This document shows positions 25,762 through 35,591 of a stretch of 35,591 nucleotides of DNA, piece by piece; the stretch's first letter is position 1, and every line of letters starts with the position of its first letter. The DNA comes from Bacteroidota bacterium. GTDB taxonomy: Bacteria > Bacteroidota > Bacteroidia > Chitinophagales > BACL12. The notes under the pieces were generated by a model that was not told the DNA's origin, ran no database searches, and was given only the letters and a program-made list of their open reading frames with translations. The position numbers and the translations under genes were made by a program. The stretch lies in the NCBI GenBank assembly GCA_016706255.1, contig JADJJZ010000010.1:1-35591 (forward strand). Reading direction: 5' to 3'.

Positions 25762-28024
25762 ATGTTACCTACTTATTGTAAAAAATACAATTACTTATTT
25801 GTATTCATATTACTATTTACTTCACAACACATTTATGGTCATAATGGCACCATTCACGGGAGTGTTGCAGATAGTCTAAATAATCAACCGCTAAGTGGTG
25901 TTGTAGTTCAATTGATTGAAACCAATACCATTACTGAAACCAATAATTTCGGCGTTTTACATTTTCCAATTTCCAAAAGGTGTTTATCATATTGAAATAA
26001 ATAATCTTGGGTACGAAAATGCATATTTAAATGCAAATGTTGATGATGTTGCAACTACACAATTAACCGTGTTATTAAAACAGGCTCCCATATCATTGGA
26101 AAGTGTTACGATTCAAAGTAATCGTACGCATGAACAGAATACCATTTCAGCCATTGATATCAAACTGCGGCCAATTGAAAGTGCACAGGATTTATTGCGT
26201 TTGGTGCGGGTTTGTTTATTGCGCAACATGCAGGCGGTGGTAAAGCGGAGCAAATATTTTGCGGATTTGATATTGACCATGGGACAGATATTAGTGTGAA
26301 TGTTGACGGTATGCCTGTGAATATGGTAAGTCTGCGCACGGACAAGGTTACGCGGATTTACATTTGTAATTCCCGGAACCATTGCGGTCGTTGGATTTTT
26401 TAAAGGTCCCTACAGCGCTCAATATGCAGATTTTGCCACTGCAGGTTCTATTAATTTTAATACTGCCGATTATATTGATCATAATTTAATTAAACTCAGT
26501 GCCGGGTCAATTTAATACGCTGCGCACATTATTGATGCTGCAGATACCTTTTTGAATACAGTTGGTAAAACACAAATCTGCCTACATTGCTGGAGAATAC
26601 CATGTTTCAGATGGCCCGTTTGAAAGTCCGCAGAATTTTAACCGTGCCAATATTTTTGCTAAATACCGGTCATTAATAAATGATAATACCATTTTAAGTT
26701 TCTCAGCATCAACATTTAGCAGCCGCTGGAATGCTTCAGGACAAATACCGCAGCGTGCAATTGATTCAGGTTTAATTGACAGATTTGGTGCAATAGATGA
26801 TAAAGAAGGTGGATCAACGGTCGTTCCAATTTGAATTTAGAAATAACAAAAATGCAAATACAGAAATACATTTACCAATCAAATTTATTTCACGGATTAT
26901 CGGTTTGAATTATATTCCAATTTTACTTTTTTCTTGAAGATAGTATTAACGGTGATATGATTAAACAAAGAACATCGTAAATTATATAGTTACAAAATTA
27001 TTTACCAACCAAAATTATTTATTAGGTAAACCTTTTACATCCACTGCCGGCTTGGGTTTGCGGTATGATGCAATTAAAGACGATGAATTGTCGCATGTTG
27101 CGGAACGTGATATATTATTAAATTATCTTGCACTTGGCAATGTGTTTCAAACAAATGGACATGCTTACGTAAGTTCAACCATTGAACTCAATCCGCAATT
27201 TCAAATGAATGCCATTGTTAGATATGACCTATTTAATTTTGCCATGATAATGCGTTGGATAGCAGTTATCTGTATCCAACAATTACTTGATGGAATTTTA
27301 ACCTATAAATTAAATTTCGACTACGCATTAAATCAAAATACACTTGTTTGTTATATGCAGGCAAGGTTTTCACAGGCATGATTCCAGAGTTGTTGTTGCA
27401 CAGGAGAATTACAAACTTTACCTGCTGCTTATGGCTCAATTTGAGTTTACCGTTTTAAACCTTTCAATAAATCTTATTTCGAAATCCTGCTGTTTGAGTG
27501 TTATACCTTGAACAAGAATTTTGTATATGTTGGTGATGCTGCGGTTGTTGAAGCAAGTGGTAAAACCTTGCCCAAGGATTAGATTTATCTGCCCGATGAG
27601 AATTAACAAAGTGGTTGTTTTAGTACGCGATATTAGATACACTTTTGCTGAAGCGTTAAGGAGAACCTGGGGATGCGATTACATTACGTTGGTAATAAAT
27701 TTTACGTCAATTGGTGGTTTAAATATCCACTACAAACCCGTGGCTGGGCAGTAGTTCCAGGTATCGCTACATGGGTGCCGTCACAAATGAAAGTGGTTCT
27801 GTAATTACCGAAAGTTATATGGTTAACGATCTTATTGTAGAATTACATACAATATCTAATTTCAATTTGGGAATAGAAATTCAAAATTTATTTAATGTTG
27901 AATGGAATGAAGCGCAGTTTGATACGGAATCGAGGTTGCAGGAGAAATTAGGCCGGTAAGTGAATTACATTTTACACCGGGTGTGCCTTTCTTTTTGAAG
28001 GTGGGTTTCGGGATGAAATTTTAA
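25762..28024 (+). CDS. TonB-dependent outer-membrane receptor, many frame breaks
   Basis: I take ATG 25762, which puts the signal peptide (YLFVFILLFTSQHIYGH) at the N-terminus. A CarboxypepD_reg-like domain follows (GTIHGSVADSLNNQPLSGVV, then VYHIEINNLGYENAYLNANV), then the plug (SAQDLLRLVPGLFIAQHAGG, DHGTDISVNVDGMPVNMVS, FFKGPYSAQYADFATAGSIN). The barrel is visible in pieces (NRANIFAKYRSL, GLRYDAIKDD, FNLGIEIQNLFNVEWNEAQF) up to the terminal FGMKF at 28010-28021. The total of about 750 residues is normal for the family. Breaks are numerous from 25965 on. It would import a chelated nutrient; the HupE-like and His-rich neighbours suggest a metal. Confidence 0.85.
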
Positions 28025-28428
28025 TTATGCTAATTAGAATTGTAACACTTTCCGTGTTCGTGGGTTAATTTTTAGCTGTCCCCAATCCGGAAAGTTTCAA
28101 ATTCATAGGTATGTCGTGGAAAGGGTTTGGCAAGTGATTTAGAGCTTCTTGCATTGAGGTGTGCGGAACAATGAAACAGGTGCATACTTTCATGATTTTT
28201 CCATGCGCTGAGGTGTAATGATTGTTCCAGAAGCGGTGTTTTCATTTAAGGATCAGGGGTAGACTGGACTGTTCTGGACTTGGTATCCCCGGACATGGAT
28301 GGCGGAAAAAGTGCCAGGGTTGCGAAGGCGAATATGTGTAACTGTAATGAGCATGGTGAATGTTTTATGCTAAAATATATACAAAATGCGAAATAATTGG
28401 AAGCGAGGTTTTTTCCAGCAACGGTTTT
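28025..28428. other. Stretch without a confident gene
   Basis: Four hundred bases with no family-recognisable frame on either strand. The minus strand has a weak open reading with MHLFHCSAHLNARSSKSL (about 28130-28190) that might be a degraded small protein. I assign nothing. Confidence 0.3.
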
Positions 28429-28850
28429 TTGTAGGTGGTGTTTTTTTCGCGCGAAAAGAACGCGAAGAGCAAGGGCGCTAAGGGTATTGTTTGGATGGTG
28501 TGTTTTTGGGTGATGTGTTTTTTTGGACGGTGTTTTTTCTTCCGAAGAACGCAAAGGGCAAAAGGCAGGAAGGAATTGTTTTGGATGGTGTGTTTTTAGA
28601 TGATGTGTTTTTGGATGGTGTGTTTTTTTTCGCGCCTGAAGAACACCAAAAGGGCAAAGGGCGCGAAGGGAAAGGTGTTGGATGGTGTGTTTTTATTTTT
28701 TAGATGATGTGTTTTTGGATGGTGTGTTTTTTTCGCGCGAAGAACGCTAAGGGCAAAGGGCGCGAAGGGAAATGTGTTGGATGGTGTGTTTTTTAGAGGA
28801 TGTGTTTTTGGGTGGTGTATTTTTGATTTGATGGCGTATTTTTGATTTGA
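28429..28850. repeat. G/T-rich tandem repeat array
   Basis: At least six imperfect copies alternate between GGATGGTGTGTTTTT and a purine-rich block such as CGCGAAGAACGCTAAGGGCA or GGGCGCGAAGGGAAA. The strand asymmetry is strong (G/T and A/G on plus). Open frames here are low-complexity artefacts. Confidence 0.8.
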
Positions 28851-28887
28851 GCTACAATATTTTGAATGCTTGTTCGTCAATGCTGCT

Positions 28888-29906
28888 ATGATTGAGGCTT
28901 TAGGGAAATTACCGAGCGGTTCCGGGTTGGAGCGGATAAAGGGTAAGGCAAATTATACTGCAAAAGGATTTGTCAATTTATCGCATACACCGATGATGGC
29001 GGAAGATACTTCGTATTTCAAGGTGTTTAGGATATATTGAACAGACCGAAGACTTCTGCACCGCCGCAGGTTATACCTTCTGTAAAAACAAATTTATCCC
29101 AATTGCGGATAGTGAGCCTGTTTTGGTGTGGTTTGGACATTAGTCGTATTTATTGCGTTTTAATCAGGTAAATATTTTAGTTGATCAGGTTTTTAGTGGT
29201 AATGCGTCGGCATTTTTCATTTATGGTAAATACGTTTGATGGAAGTAATGTATATAGTATCGATGACTATGCCAGAAATTGACATTTTAGTGATACCCGC
29301 CGATCATTATAGTCATCTCGATTATAAAACAATAAAATTATTGCACAATAAAGTAAAATCAGTTGTTTGTTCAATTGGTGTTGGTACCACATTTGAATTT
29401 ATTGGGGTTATCCGAGAAAAATTACCAGGAATTATCGCGTAGGGAGAATCGCATCAGGTGGTGGATTAAATTTACTGCTGCCAGTGCACGACTTTTCCGG
29501 TAGAAGTATAGTAAGAAACAGAAGTTTTATGGAGTTCATTATTGTTCAATCTACTCAGCATCAATTTACATTGGTGGTGATTCGGGATACGATGCACTTT
29601 TTAAAACAATTAGTGAGTAATTTGGTGGTTTTGAGATTTAGCTATTTAGAATGTGGTCATTATAACAATACTTGGAAATATATTCACATGACACCTGAAG
29701 AAACCGTTCAGGCTTCAATTGATTTAACAGGCAAAAGTGCTGATACGAGTACGGTGAAATTTTCACTTACATTACACCGGTGGATGAACCGATAGAAAGA
29801 GCATGCGCATGCAGAAAAGTTACAGGTTAAAATCACTTCACCAAAATAGGAGGGTGTTGCAACTAAACCGTTATATGCCTGCAGAAAATGGTGGCGAAAT
29901 CTTTAA
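28888..29906 (+). CDS. NAPE-PLD/UlaG-like metallo-beta-lactamase-fold hydrolase, degraded by many breaks
   Basis: About 340 residues, readable across breaks. The N-terminus is PMMAEDTSYFKVFR, then LVWFGHSSYLLRFNQVNILV (about 29130-29190), then NASAFSFMVNTFDGSNVYSI, IDILVI, DYKTIKLLHNKVKSVVCSIG, IYIGGDSGYDALFK and SYLECGHYNNTWKYIHMTPE, followed by ETVQASIDLTGK and a C-terminal KWWRNL. These are the blocks of the N-acyl-phosphatidylethanolamine phospholipase D-like branch, which hydrolyses phosphodiester bonds in lipids. The metal site should read SHDHYDHLDY but reads PADHYSHLDY, so two ligands are altered, by sequence error or inactivation. The start is uncertain. Confidence 0.7.
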
Positions 29907-29929
29907 TCAAATATTATTCTACTAGTTTA

Positions 29930-30591
29930 AAGTCATTTCATTTGCGCCTGTACTATTACCGTAAAATAAATAAGTCCTTTATTTGCAGAATATACTCTTA
30001 GTGTTGTGGTATTGATGGAAGATATACGGTCTGCCATCCAAAAATTAAAATATGTGAAATTTCGTTGGAAATGATTTCGAGTGTTTTATCATCTCTCTGC
30101 TGCTAATTCAGGTCCATTTTTCAATTAATTGAGCGCGAATAGGTGCTTCAATTTGCATTGTAATTACGGAATCAGAAATTGAATTTAAAATCGATTAAAT
30201 TTCCAATTTTGTAAAAAATATTTTAGTTGCTGGCTTCTTAGTATCCATTTTTCCAATTGTTTCCGATCCGCGGTCTTTACCGATTTGTTCAGAAATATTT
30301 GTTTATCAGTTGGGCTTGACATTATTACCGGCGAAATAACGTTTCAATACCAGGTTAATTGGCAAGAATCAGCATTTAACCAATATGTCGTTGGTGCCAT
30401 GGTATCGTTTAATTTCGTGTTGGATTTGTTTGAAATTGAGCTCGTTAACAGAAGGTGTCGCTTGTGACCGGTAAATTCACGATCGCTTACGGGGAACGCC
30501 TGATTTAATGAAATCGTATATATATGTAGTTGCTCGGCCTTTTTAGTGCGCAGTATATGGAAATTAGTAAAAGCAGTGATATTAATTTCAT
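29930..30591 (-). CDS. Secreted protein of unknown family, heavily frameshifted
   Basis: On the minus strand ATG 30589-30591 opens a clear signal peptide (KLISLLLLISIYCA). Frames that can be pieced together include LNQAFPVSDREFTGHKRHLL, TMAPTTYWLNADSCQLTWY, then MDTKKPATKIFFTKLEI, NSISDSVITMQIEAPIRAQL and KTLEIISNEISHI, ending near 29930. At least five breaks are needed. I do not recognise the family. It converges on the NAPE-PLD-like gene and diverges from the desaturase. Confidence 0.35.
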
Positions 30592-30733
30592 GCTTTAAAA
30601 ACTGAAAAGCTGTCGAATTCAAACATAATTTGTTTGCCTAAAGATTAGACCATTTCTAAACTTTCGCTGGAATGCCCAACGCCATTGGCTTTCAAAGTTA
30701 GGAAAAATAAATTACGCATTGCCCCCTTTTTTG

Positions 30734-30741
30734 TATCTTTG
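30734..30741 (+). promoter_or_regulatory. Bacteroidota -7 promoter box TATCTTTG
   Basis: TATCTTTG matches TAnnTTTG and lies 35 bases before the desaturase ATG at 30777, giving a start site near 30746 and a 30-base 5' leader. Confidence 0.6.
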
Positions 30742-30776
30742 ATGTGCCATTGATGTTAATAGTGCTCAATCAAAGT

Positions 30777-31887
30777 ATGCAAAAGCGGTCCGTTAAATTT
30801 ATTAACCGAGATAAGGGTTTATTCTACCAGACAGTTAAAGAGAACGTTAATAAATATTTCACCGATAATCATATTTCCAAATTTGGAAATAGTACATATT
30901 TTTAAATCACATTTGTATTACTAACCGCTTATCTTGGCGCGTTTGCACTGATATTAATTTTTAATCCGCCGTTTATAGTTAGTATATTTATTATGGTTTA
31001 GCGTGGTTATTACCGTTGCGGTGTTAGCATGAGTGTGATGTGATGCCAATCGCCAAGGTGCTTATGCGGATAATAAATACGTGAATAGTCAATAGGATAT
31101 ACCCTTAATCTGTTAGGAGTGATGTCCATGGCAGCTTTTGGAAATTACAGCACAACATCTCATCACTTACACGAATATCACGGTTTGGATGATGATATTG
31201 ATGATAAAGCAGGAATGCGTTTTTCACCCACATAATACATGGAAAAACAAACATAATTATCAATATATCTATGCATTTTCTTTATAGGATTGATAACATT
31301 GTATTGGTGCACCGCAAAAGATTTCGTTCAGTTTCTAAATACACGAATAATGGTGTAAATACTGTAGTAAATCTCAGAATGTGATTATGTTTATCAAGTT
31401 AATCATATTAAGGCGGGCTGTTCTTTTGTGTTTTTAGTAATGCCAACCATGTTTTTGGCATTCCATTTGTGAGTTGTTTACCCGGTTTTCTGATTATGCA
31501 TTTTGTGGGTGGAAGACCGTTTATCTGTTGTATTCCAATTAGCGCCTACCGTTGAAGAAACATCGCATCTATGCCTACTGAAGATAGCACTATAGAAAGG
31601 TGATGGGCTATTCATCAATTAAATACCACTACATGAATTTTCCCGTAAAAACAAATGGTTGTCGTGGTATGTAGGGGGATTAAATTTTCAGGTTGAACAT
31701 CATCTTTTCCCAAAAATTTGCCACGTACAGTAATACGAAATTGCGCCAATAGTAAAATCTACAGATGAATCGTTTAATATTCCATATCTAGGAAAACAAA
31801 ACTAGCTTTGGAACTTTACAATCGCATATTAAAACACTAAAACGTTTGAGTAGCAAAATGCCTGTTTTAGATGAGATTATAGGTTAA
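30777..31887 (+). CDS. Linoleoyl-CoA-type (front-end) fatty acid desaturase, many breaks
   Basis: About 360 residues, membrane di-iron desaturase. ATG 30777 gives RSVKFINRDKGFYQTVKENV and a first membrane helix (FVLLTAYLGAFALILIF). The histidine boxes are partly readable: HNISHHLHEYHGLDDDIDD (about 31150-31206; normally HN..HH.YTN..G.D.DI), then VFQLAPTVEETSH (about 31528-31566), and NKWLSWYVGGLNFQVEHHLF (about 31650-31710), the third HxxHH-type box in its QVEHH form. SFNIPYLGKQ lies near the end. It introduces a double bond into acyl chains at the inner membrane. Breaks and substitutions occur throughout; the stop at 31885-31887 is tentative. Confidence 0.75.
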
Positions 31888-31903
31888 TATTAACTGCTAT
31901 CTG

Positions 31904-34102
31904 CTAAAGCGCAAACGTTTTAATAAACTTCAAAGTAACAGCCTGATTATCGATTACCGGTAAATGAAGGGTCCAAGTCGTGTGAGGTTAGTATTTGTTC
32001 CCTGATTAAATACGATAAATAAATCAGTTCCTTCTGATAGGTTATACCTGAACTTAGGTTAGAACTTAACTGATCGTTTAAATCATCGTATTGCACATAA
32101 AATTTCAATGCGACTTTCGTAGTAAAATTATAGGTCATACTCGGCGAATTAAATTTGCTGGTAAATACAGTTGAATAATGGTATCGGTCGAATTGTTTAT
32201 CGAATTGAATTACCATATTCATAGGTAAGTGAAAAGTATAAATGTTTAGATGCATACAATGTTGCTTCGGGCGCGATGTGGATTCTTTTTCCCGCTGTAA
32301 AATCCACCGTAAGTCATTTCAAGGAGCATAAAATGCAGATTGTGAGGGTGAAGTTAAAATAAAGGGAATTATTCCATGTGGTTATAAGTGCCGGCAGAAA
32401 TGGCATTTTTCATCTAATATCCAATCGAACGGGAGCGGATCTTTATGATTCCACGGCCAAGAAATTACAATTTCTGCGCCATTTTAAGTGTAATCGGCCA
32501 TATTTCAGGGCTATAGGTTTCACCTGATGGGTATCAAATTTCCAGCGATAATTATTGCTACTACGGACAAGCTCCAATATTGTAAAATACTTTCTGAAAA
32601 ACCATCTCTACAACCTAATTCCACCATTCCATTACCGTAATTATTATCATCGATAAACCCATCACCGGATTAATATCTTCGCCTAATAAATCAACTAGTG
32701 TGCCGCTACCTTAAAAATCGTTCACTGCAGATTGAAAACACACCTGCATGCAAATAGAAGCTTTAATGATATAATCACCTTACAGGAAATTTACTAATGT
32801 ACCTGATATTCCATAACAACTGCAAGTTGTTGTGCTTAATTCTTTTAGCAAGTCAAAACTAATTGTTTGATTAGATAAATTGGAAATATCAGTATTTATC
32901 GATTGTTAATAATTCCGCCAACAGAAACTGCCCACCCGGGTCAATAAATTTCGAGGTTCTTAATACAGCGGTAAAATTATAGGGAGAGATGCCTTCTTCA
33001 GCAATACATATGGTTTGCATATTTAAAGCACCCAACTGCCAGTCGTTAACTTTACCTGTCAATCGTACCACCAATTATAGGAACAATAATTCCATTTTCC
33101 GACAATTTTACGGGTAATAAATAATGTGATGATACCGGAGGAAATCCGAAGCAATTATTTGCTGATTCAGAAAAAAACTTCTACTTTTCAGGAGGTTAAC
33201 TAAATATTTTGATAAATTAATAATGCGGTCGTCTACTTCATACCAATGCGAAATCTGTATTTGAAAGTGGAAGTCGAGGGTGAGGTTTTTAGATAAACCA
33301 TATTTGCGTCTATGCCTATATTGCTGATAATTTTATCAGTGTTTCCTTTTCAACAAAAATTTTTGCGCTAAGCTCAAATTCTGTTTGGGTGAGATAACCC
33401 TGTTGTATCAGCATTTAAATAACTAAAACTATTCTTAATTGCAATAATATATGGACTGATGTAAAATGGTTTGAAGCTGACTAAATTGGTAAAACTGCTT
33501 CTCCTAAGTAAGATAAATTCAGACAAACACTATTAGTTTTCGGGTCGCAGGGAGGGGGTGATTAATTCCATTTTACGTTTGAGTTAATCTAGCTATGCGG
33601 ATACCCTTCTACCACTTCATCCTTTTTTTCAAATCGTAATGATGAGGAATGGATACGGTATTCAGTAGTATACCAAAATCAGTAATTGCAGTCACAGCGT
33701 CCCAATAAGTATTGTCAGAATCATTTGATGAGGTTCCATCTTGAGTAAATGTCATCCATCAGCACATCAGGGTGTTGGCTAAAATCCCAGACCCGTGGTT
33801 TATCGTGGTAAGTATCAATAATACTTGCGCGTACCATCATCATCGCCCAACGAAAAATCGCGTTCACTTGCCAGTCGTGTCAAATTATCACGGGTTCCGA
33901 ATCGTATGTAATTCCGATATAAATGATCATCATTATAAAGCAACTCCGATATTCGTTTCGAGTAGCTACCGCACCACGCCTGTGGCGATTCACCATGAAT
34001 GCATCCTCCATGCCGTCTGTGCCCAAACCAGCTGTAAACACTTGTCCCAAACTAATCTCATGCTAATCCGCAAGGGATGATAGATTGCAACGCCCTGTGC
34101 AT
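31904..34102 (-). CDS. DUF5916 outer-membrane protein with CBM9-like N-terminus, severely frameshifted
   Basis: About 730 residues on the minus strand, assembled from fragments. Near the 5' end ISELLYNDDHLYRNYIRFGT and LTRLASERDFSLGDDDGTR, then DGTSSNDSDNTYWDAVTAIT and SSLRFEKKDEVVEG, correspond to the CBM9-like domain that precedes DUF5916. The barrel end is clear: TYNFTTKVALKFYVQYDDLN, DQLSSNLSSGITYQKELIYL, then DNQAVTLKFIKTFAL ending at 31904. The start is uncertain; ATG 34100-34102 is the first plausible one but an in-frame stop follows soon. Probably an outer-membrane beta-barrel of unknown substrate, convergent with the desaturase 16 bases away. Confidence 0.65.
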
Positions 34103-34218
34103 GAACAAATACAATATTTAAACATATTTATAAAACCAACATTAAACAATGTGATTAAATTTTACATAGAATATATGTGCTAACACGAATAAGGTTAGGT
34201 AAATAATTTAAATAAATA

Positions 34219-34240
34219 CATTACACACTGAAGTGTAATG
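34219..34240. other. Short hairpin in intergenic gap
   Basis: CATTACAC and GTGTAATG pair around ACTGAA. There is no T-run. It lies in the 260-base gap (34103-34360) upstream of the DUF5916 gene, where I see no gene. Confidence 0.5.
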
Positions 34241-34360
34241 CTCTGCATATCTCCAGGCTGCTGAGGCCTGCAGGTCTCTGCATTTCGTACGAAGATACAA
34301 TTTAGGTTTTTTAAAACATTTGATAAATAAAATATTTTATTAAAAGAAACTAAAATTTAT

Positions 34361-34631
34361 ACCGGGTGGTCTGGTTTCTGGAAACTAGCCTCAGCGCGAT
34401 CGGAGATAGCGTAGAGGCGTTTTATTTAGTTGTTACGATTGGCGGTTTTTTTAATCGTCAAATTTTATTCAAGATGGTCTGGACCATGGAAGCCTCAGCG
34501 CAGTCAGAAGCGTACTGAGCAGTTGGTTGGATGTTACGATTGGATGGATTTTTTAATCAAATTTTATTCAAGATGGTCTGTCAGTTATGGAAGCTCAGCG
34601 CAGTCGGAGACAAGCTGAGCATTCTGTTATA
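34361..34631. repeat. Three REP-like hairpin repeats beside a RAYT
   Basis: Three copies start at about 34361, 34471 and 34570 with periods of 110 and 99 bases. Each has GGTCTG, a GGAA segment, then CTCAGCGC(A/G)(G/A)TC-(G/A)GA and an imperfect complementary arm (for example GCTGAG at about 34614-34619), which folds as a hairpin with a GGA loop. Copies 1 and 2 also share the tail GTTACGATTGG and TCAAATTTTATTCAAGATGG. This resembles the hairpins bound by REP-associated tyrosine transposases, and one such gene lies next to them. Confidence 0.7.
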
Positions 34632-34639
34632 TTGAATCA

Positions 34640-35215
34640 CACCATCCCAAATATCTATATCTGTATTAACAGGATGGGAGAGGCCACTATAATATACGTA
34701 CTTGGAATAAATGTAATCTTCTTGTTTTAGTAGTTTGCCCTAACAGGGTTGTCATGAACCCCATTTATTTTGAAGGAAAAGAAATAGCGTTGTAATTGCT
34801 TTGGATGGTTGTCACGTTTCCAAAATAAATGATCTCTTACTCCAGACATTTTGGCTTAATTCAAATAAGTTTTAACATCCATGTTTCACGACTTTCAGGA
34901 ATTGTAGCTATTGTTCTGATAATTTCACCACCTGTAAATTTTTAGAGATGTAATTGTGGGAGATAATTTACCATCGGGTTGGTAGTAAAATTGTATGAAC
35001 ATGATTACTCATCACAACATAACCCATAAATTCATAAGCCAAAATTCTGTCTGCAGAATTCCAAACTATTACTAATTATCCGATAATTTACTCGCGTAAA
35101 AATATTGACCAAATCGAGGTCACTCTAAACGTCAAAAAATGCGGTAAATACTCATCCCGAATCACATAATAACTACTCGTTCCATTTGTTTTTAGGGTTT
35201 TAAACAAAGTAAGAA
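34640..35215 (-). CDS. REP-associated tyrosine transposase (RAYT, Y1_Tnp family), frameshifted
   Basis: On the minus strand the pieces read SSYYVIRDEYLPHFLTFRVT (about 35115-35180), YEFMGYVVMSNHVHTIL (about 34990-35040, with the HUH-type HVH metal motif), then HDNPVRA followed after a break by LLKQEDYIYSKYVYYSG (about 34685-34755). These are the order and motifs of Y1 transposases of the RAYT group (NHVH, then HNNPVRAGLV..pEDY.YSSA..Y.G). Length of about 190 residues is right. Several breaks fall in the middle. RAYTs are domesticated and act on nearby REP hairpins; the repeats at 34361-34631 are likely substrates. The exact ends are approximate. Confidence 0.75.
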
Positions 35216-35591
35216 AATATTTTATTGGCAGAGGCTGCAAGTGAAAAGCAATAAATATTTTTATAAATTTTGGGAAGGAAGCGATGGTGAAATGCAGGTA
35301 TTTACTCTTGCTAAAGGGTAAGCGCTTAAGGCACTTTTTGTTTTGAGCTTCGTATTTTAAATAAATATTTATTCAAGGTTTGAACATTTTTGATGAGAAG
35401 TTTAATGTTTAACCTTCACAAAAGTAACAGGTTGTTATCCAAGCTTGTTTTGAATAATTATCAAATAACATCATGCCAGAGTTGTTTTGTCGATAGCATT
35501 TCCTGAAGAATAAGTAGGGATAATATTGCCATCATCCTTCCATCAGTAGTATAAATTGTAGAGATGGTTACTAATTGTATTTGAAGTTAAA
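35216..35591. other. Window end without a recognisable gene
   Basis: AT-rich sequence in which I find no family on either strand. Sequence quality appears poorest here, so a hidden gene cannot be excluded. Confidence 0.3.

Noticed and set aside
28491..28703. Open reading frame of 70 codons rich in DGVFLDDVF repeats
   Set aside because: It is a by-product of the G/T repeat array; frames on both strands are equally open and low in complexity.
33772..34080. Plus-strand 102-codon frame with many His residues
   Set aside because: The minus strand here encodes the CBM9-like start of the DUF5916 protein; the plus frame is a shadow.

Overview
The window reads as Bacteroidota (Bacteroidetes) DNA, probably Chitinophagales or Saprospirales-like. 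It is AT-rich, carries several secreted proteins ending in type IX secretion (T9SS) sorting domains, shows TAnnTTTG-type -7 promoter boxes, and contains families typical of the phylum (DUF4331, DUF5916, GloVer repeats, linoleoyl-CoA-type desaturase, TonB receptor). Almost every long gene is broken by one-base shifts that leave the family alignment intact on both sides. From about 26.4 kb to the end substitutions join the indels. This looks more like an uncorrected or low-coverage assembly than genome-wide decay, so I annotate such genes as CDS spans and name the breaks.

Layout. 0.1-4.7 kb: a tight same-strand cluster of three HBL/NHE-like alpha-helical pore-forming toxin subunits followed by an acid-sphingomyelinase-like phosphodiesterase. 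4.8-6.25 kb: an IS3-family element. 6.5-9.5 kb: an EreA/ChaN-like secreted protein, a short T9SS protein, DUF3024, a fragment of a type IIG restriction-methylase N-terminus, and a small Cys/His protein. 9.7-11.8 kb: a LamG/T9SS adhesin-like protein, then a His/Gln-rich leader peptide with a mutually exclusive terminator/antiterminator, then tRNA-Gln(UUG) and tRNA-His(GUG). 11.9-15.3 kb: a restriction-methylase/HigA chimeric relic, a duplicated pair of T9SS proteins, and an orphan HigA antitoxin. 15.6-19.7 kb: two tandem DUF4331 proteins. 19.8-20.9 kb: dispersed repeats. 20.9-25.2 kb: GloVer-repeat protein (minus strand), Hsp20, TPR lipoprotein, HupE/UreJ-like permease. 25.2-28.0 kb: small His-rich membrane protein and a TonB-dependent receptor. 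28.4-28.85 kb: G/T-rich repeats. 28.9-34.1 kb: NAPE-PLD-like metallo-beta-lactamase-fold hydrolase, an unknown secreted protein, a fatty acid desaturase and a DUF5916 outer-membrane protein. 34.3-35.2 kb: REP-like hairpins beside a REP-associated tyrosine transposase (RAYT).

Two systems stand out. First, the leader peptide at 11400-11474 is dense in His and Gln codons and overlaps one arm of a three-segment attenuator; the next genes downstream are exactly tRNA-Gln and tRNA-His. This suggests a transcription attenuator that senses charging of the tRNAs whose genes it controls. Second, the 5' cluster pairs a putative tripartite pore-forming toxin with a sphingomyelinase-like enzyme in one apparent operon, a plausible membrane-attack cassette.
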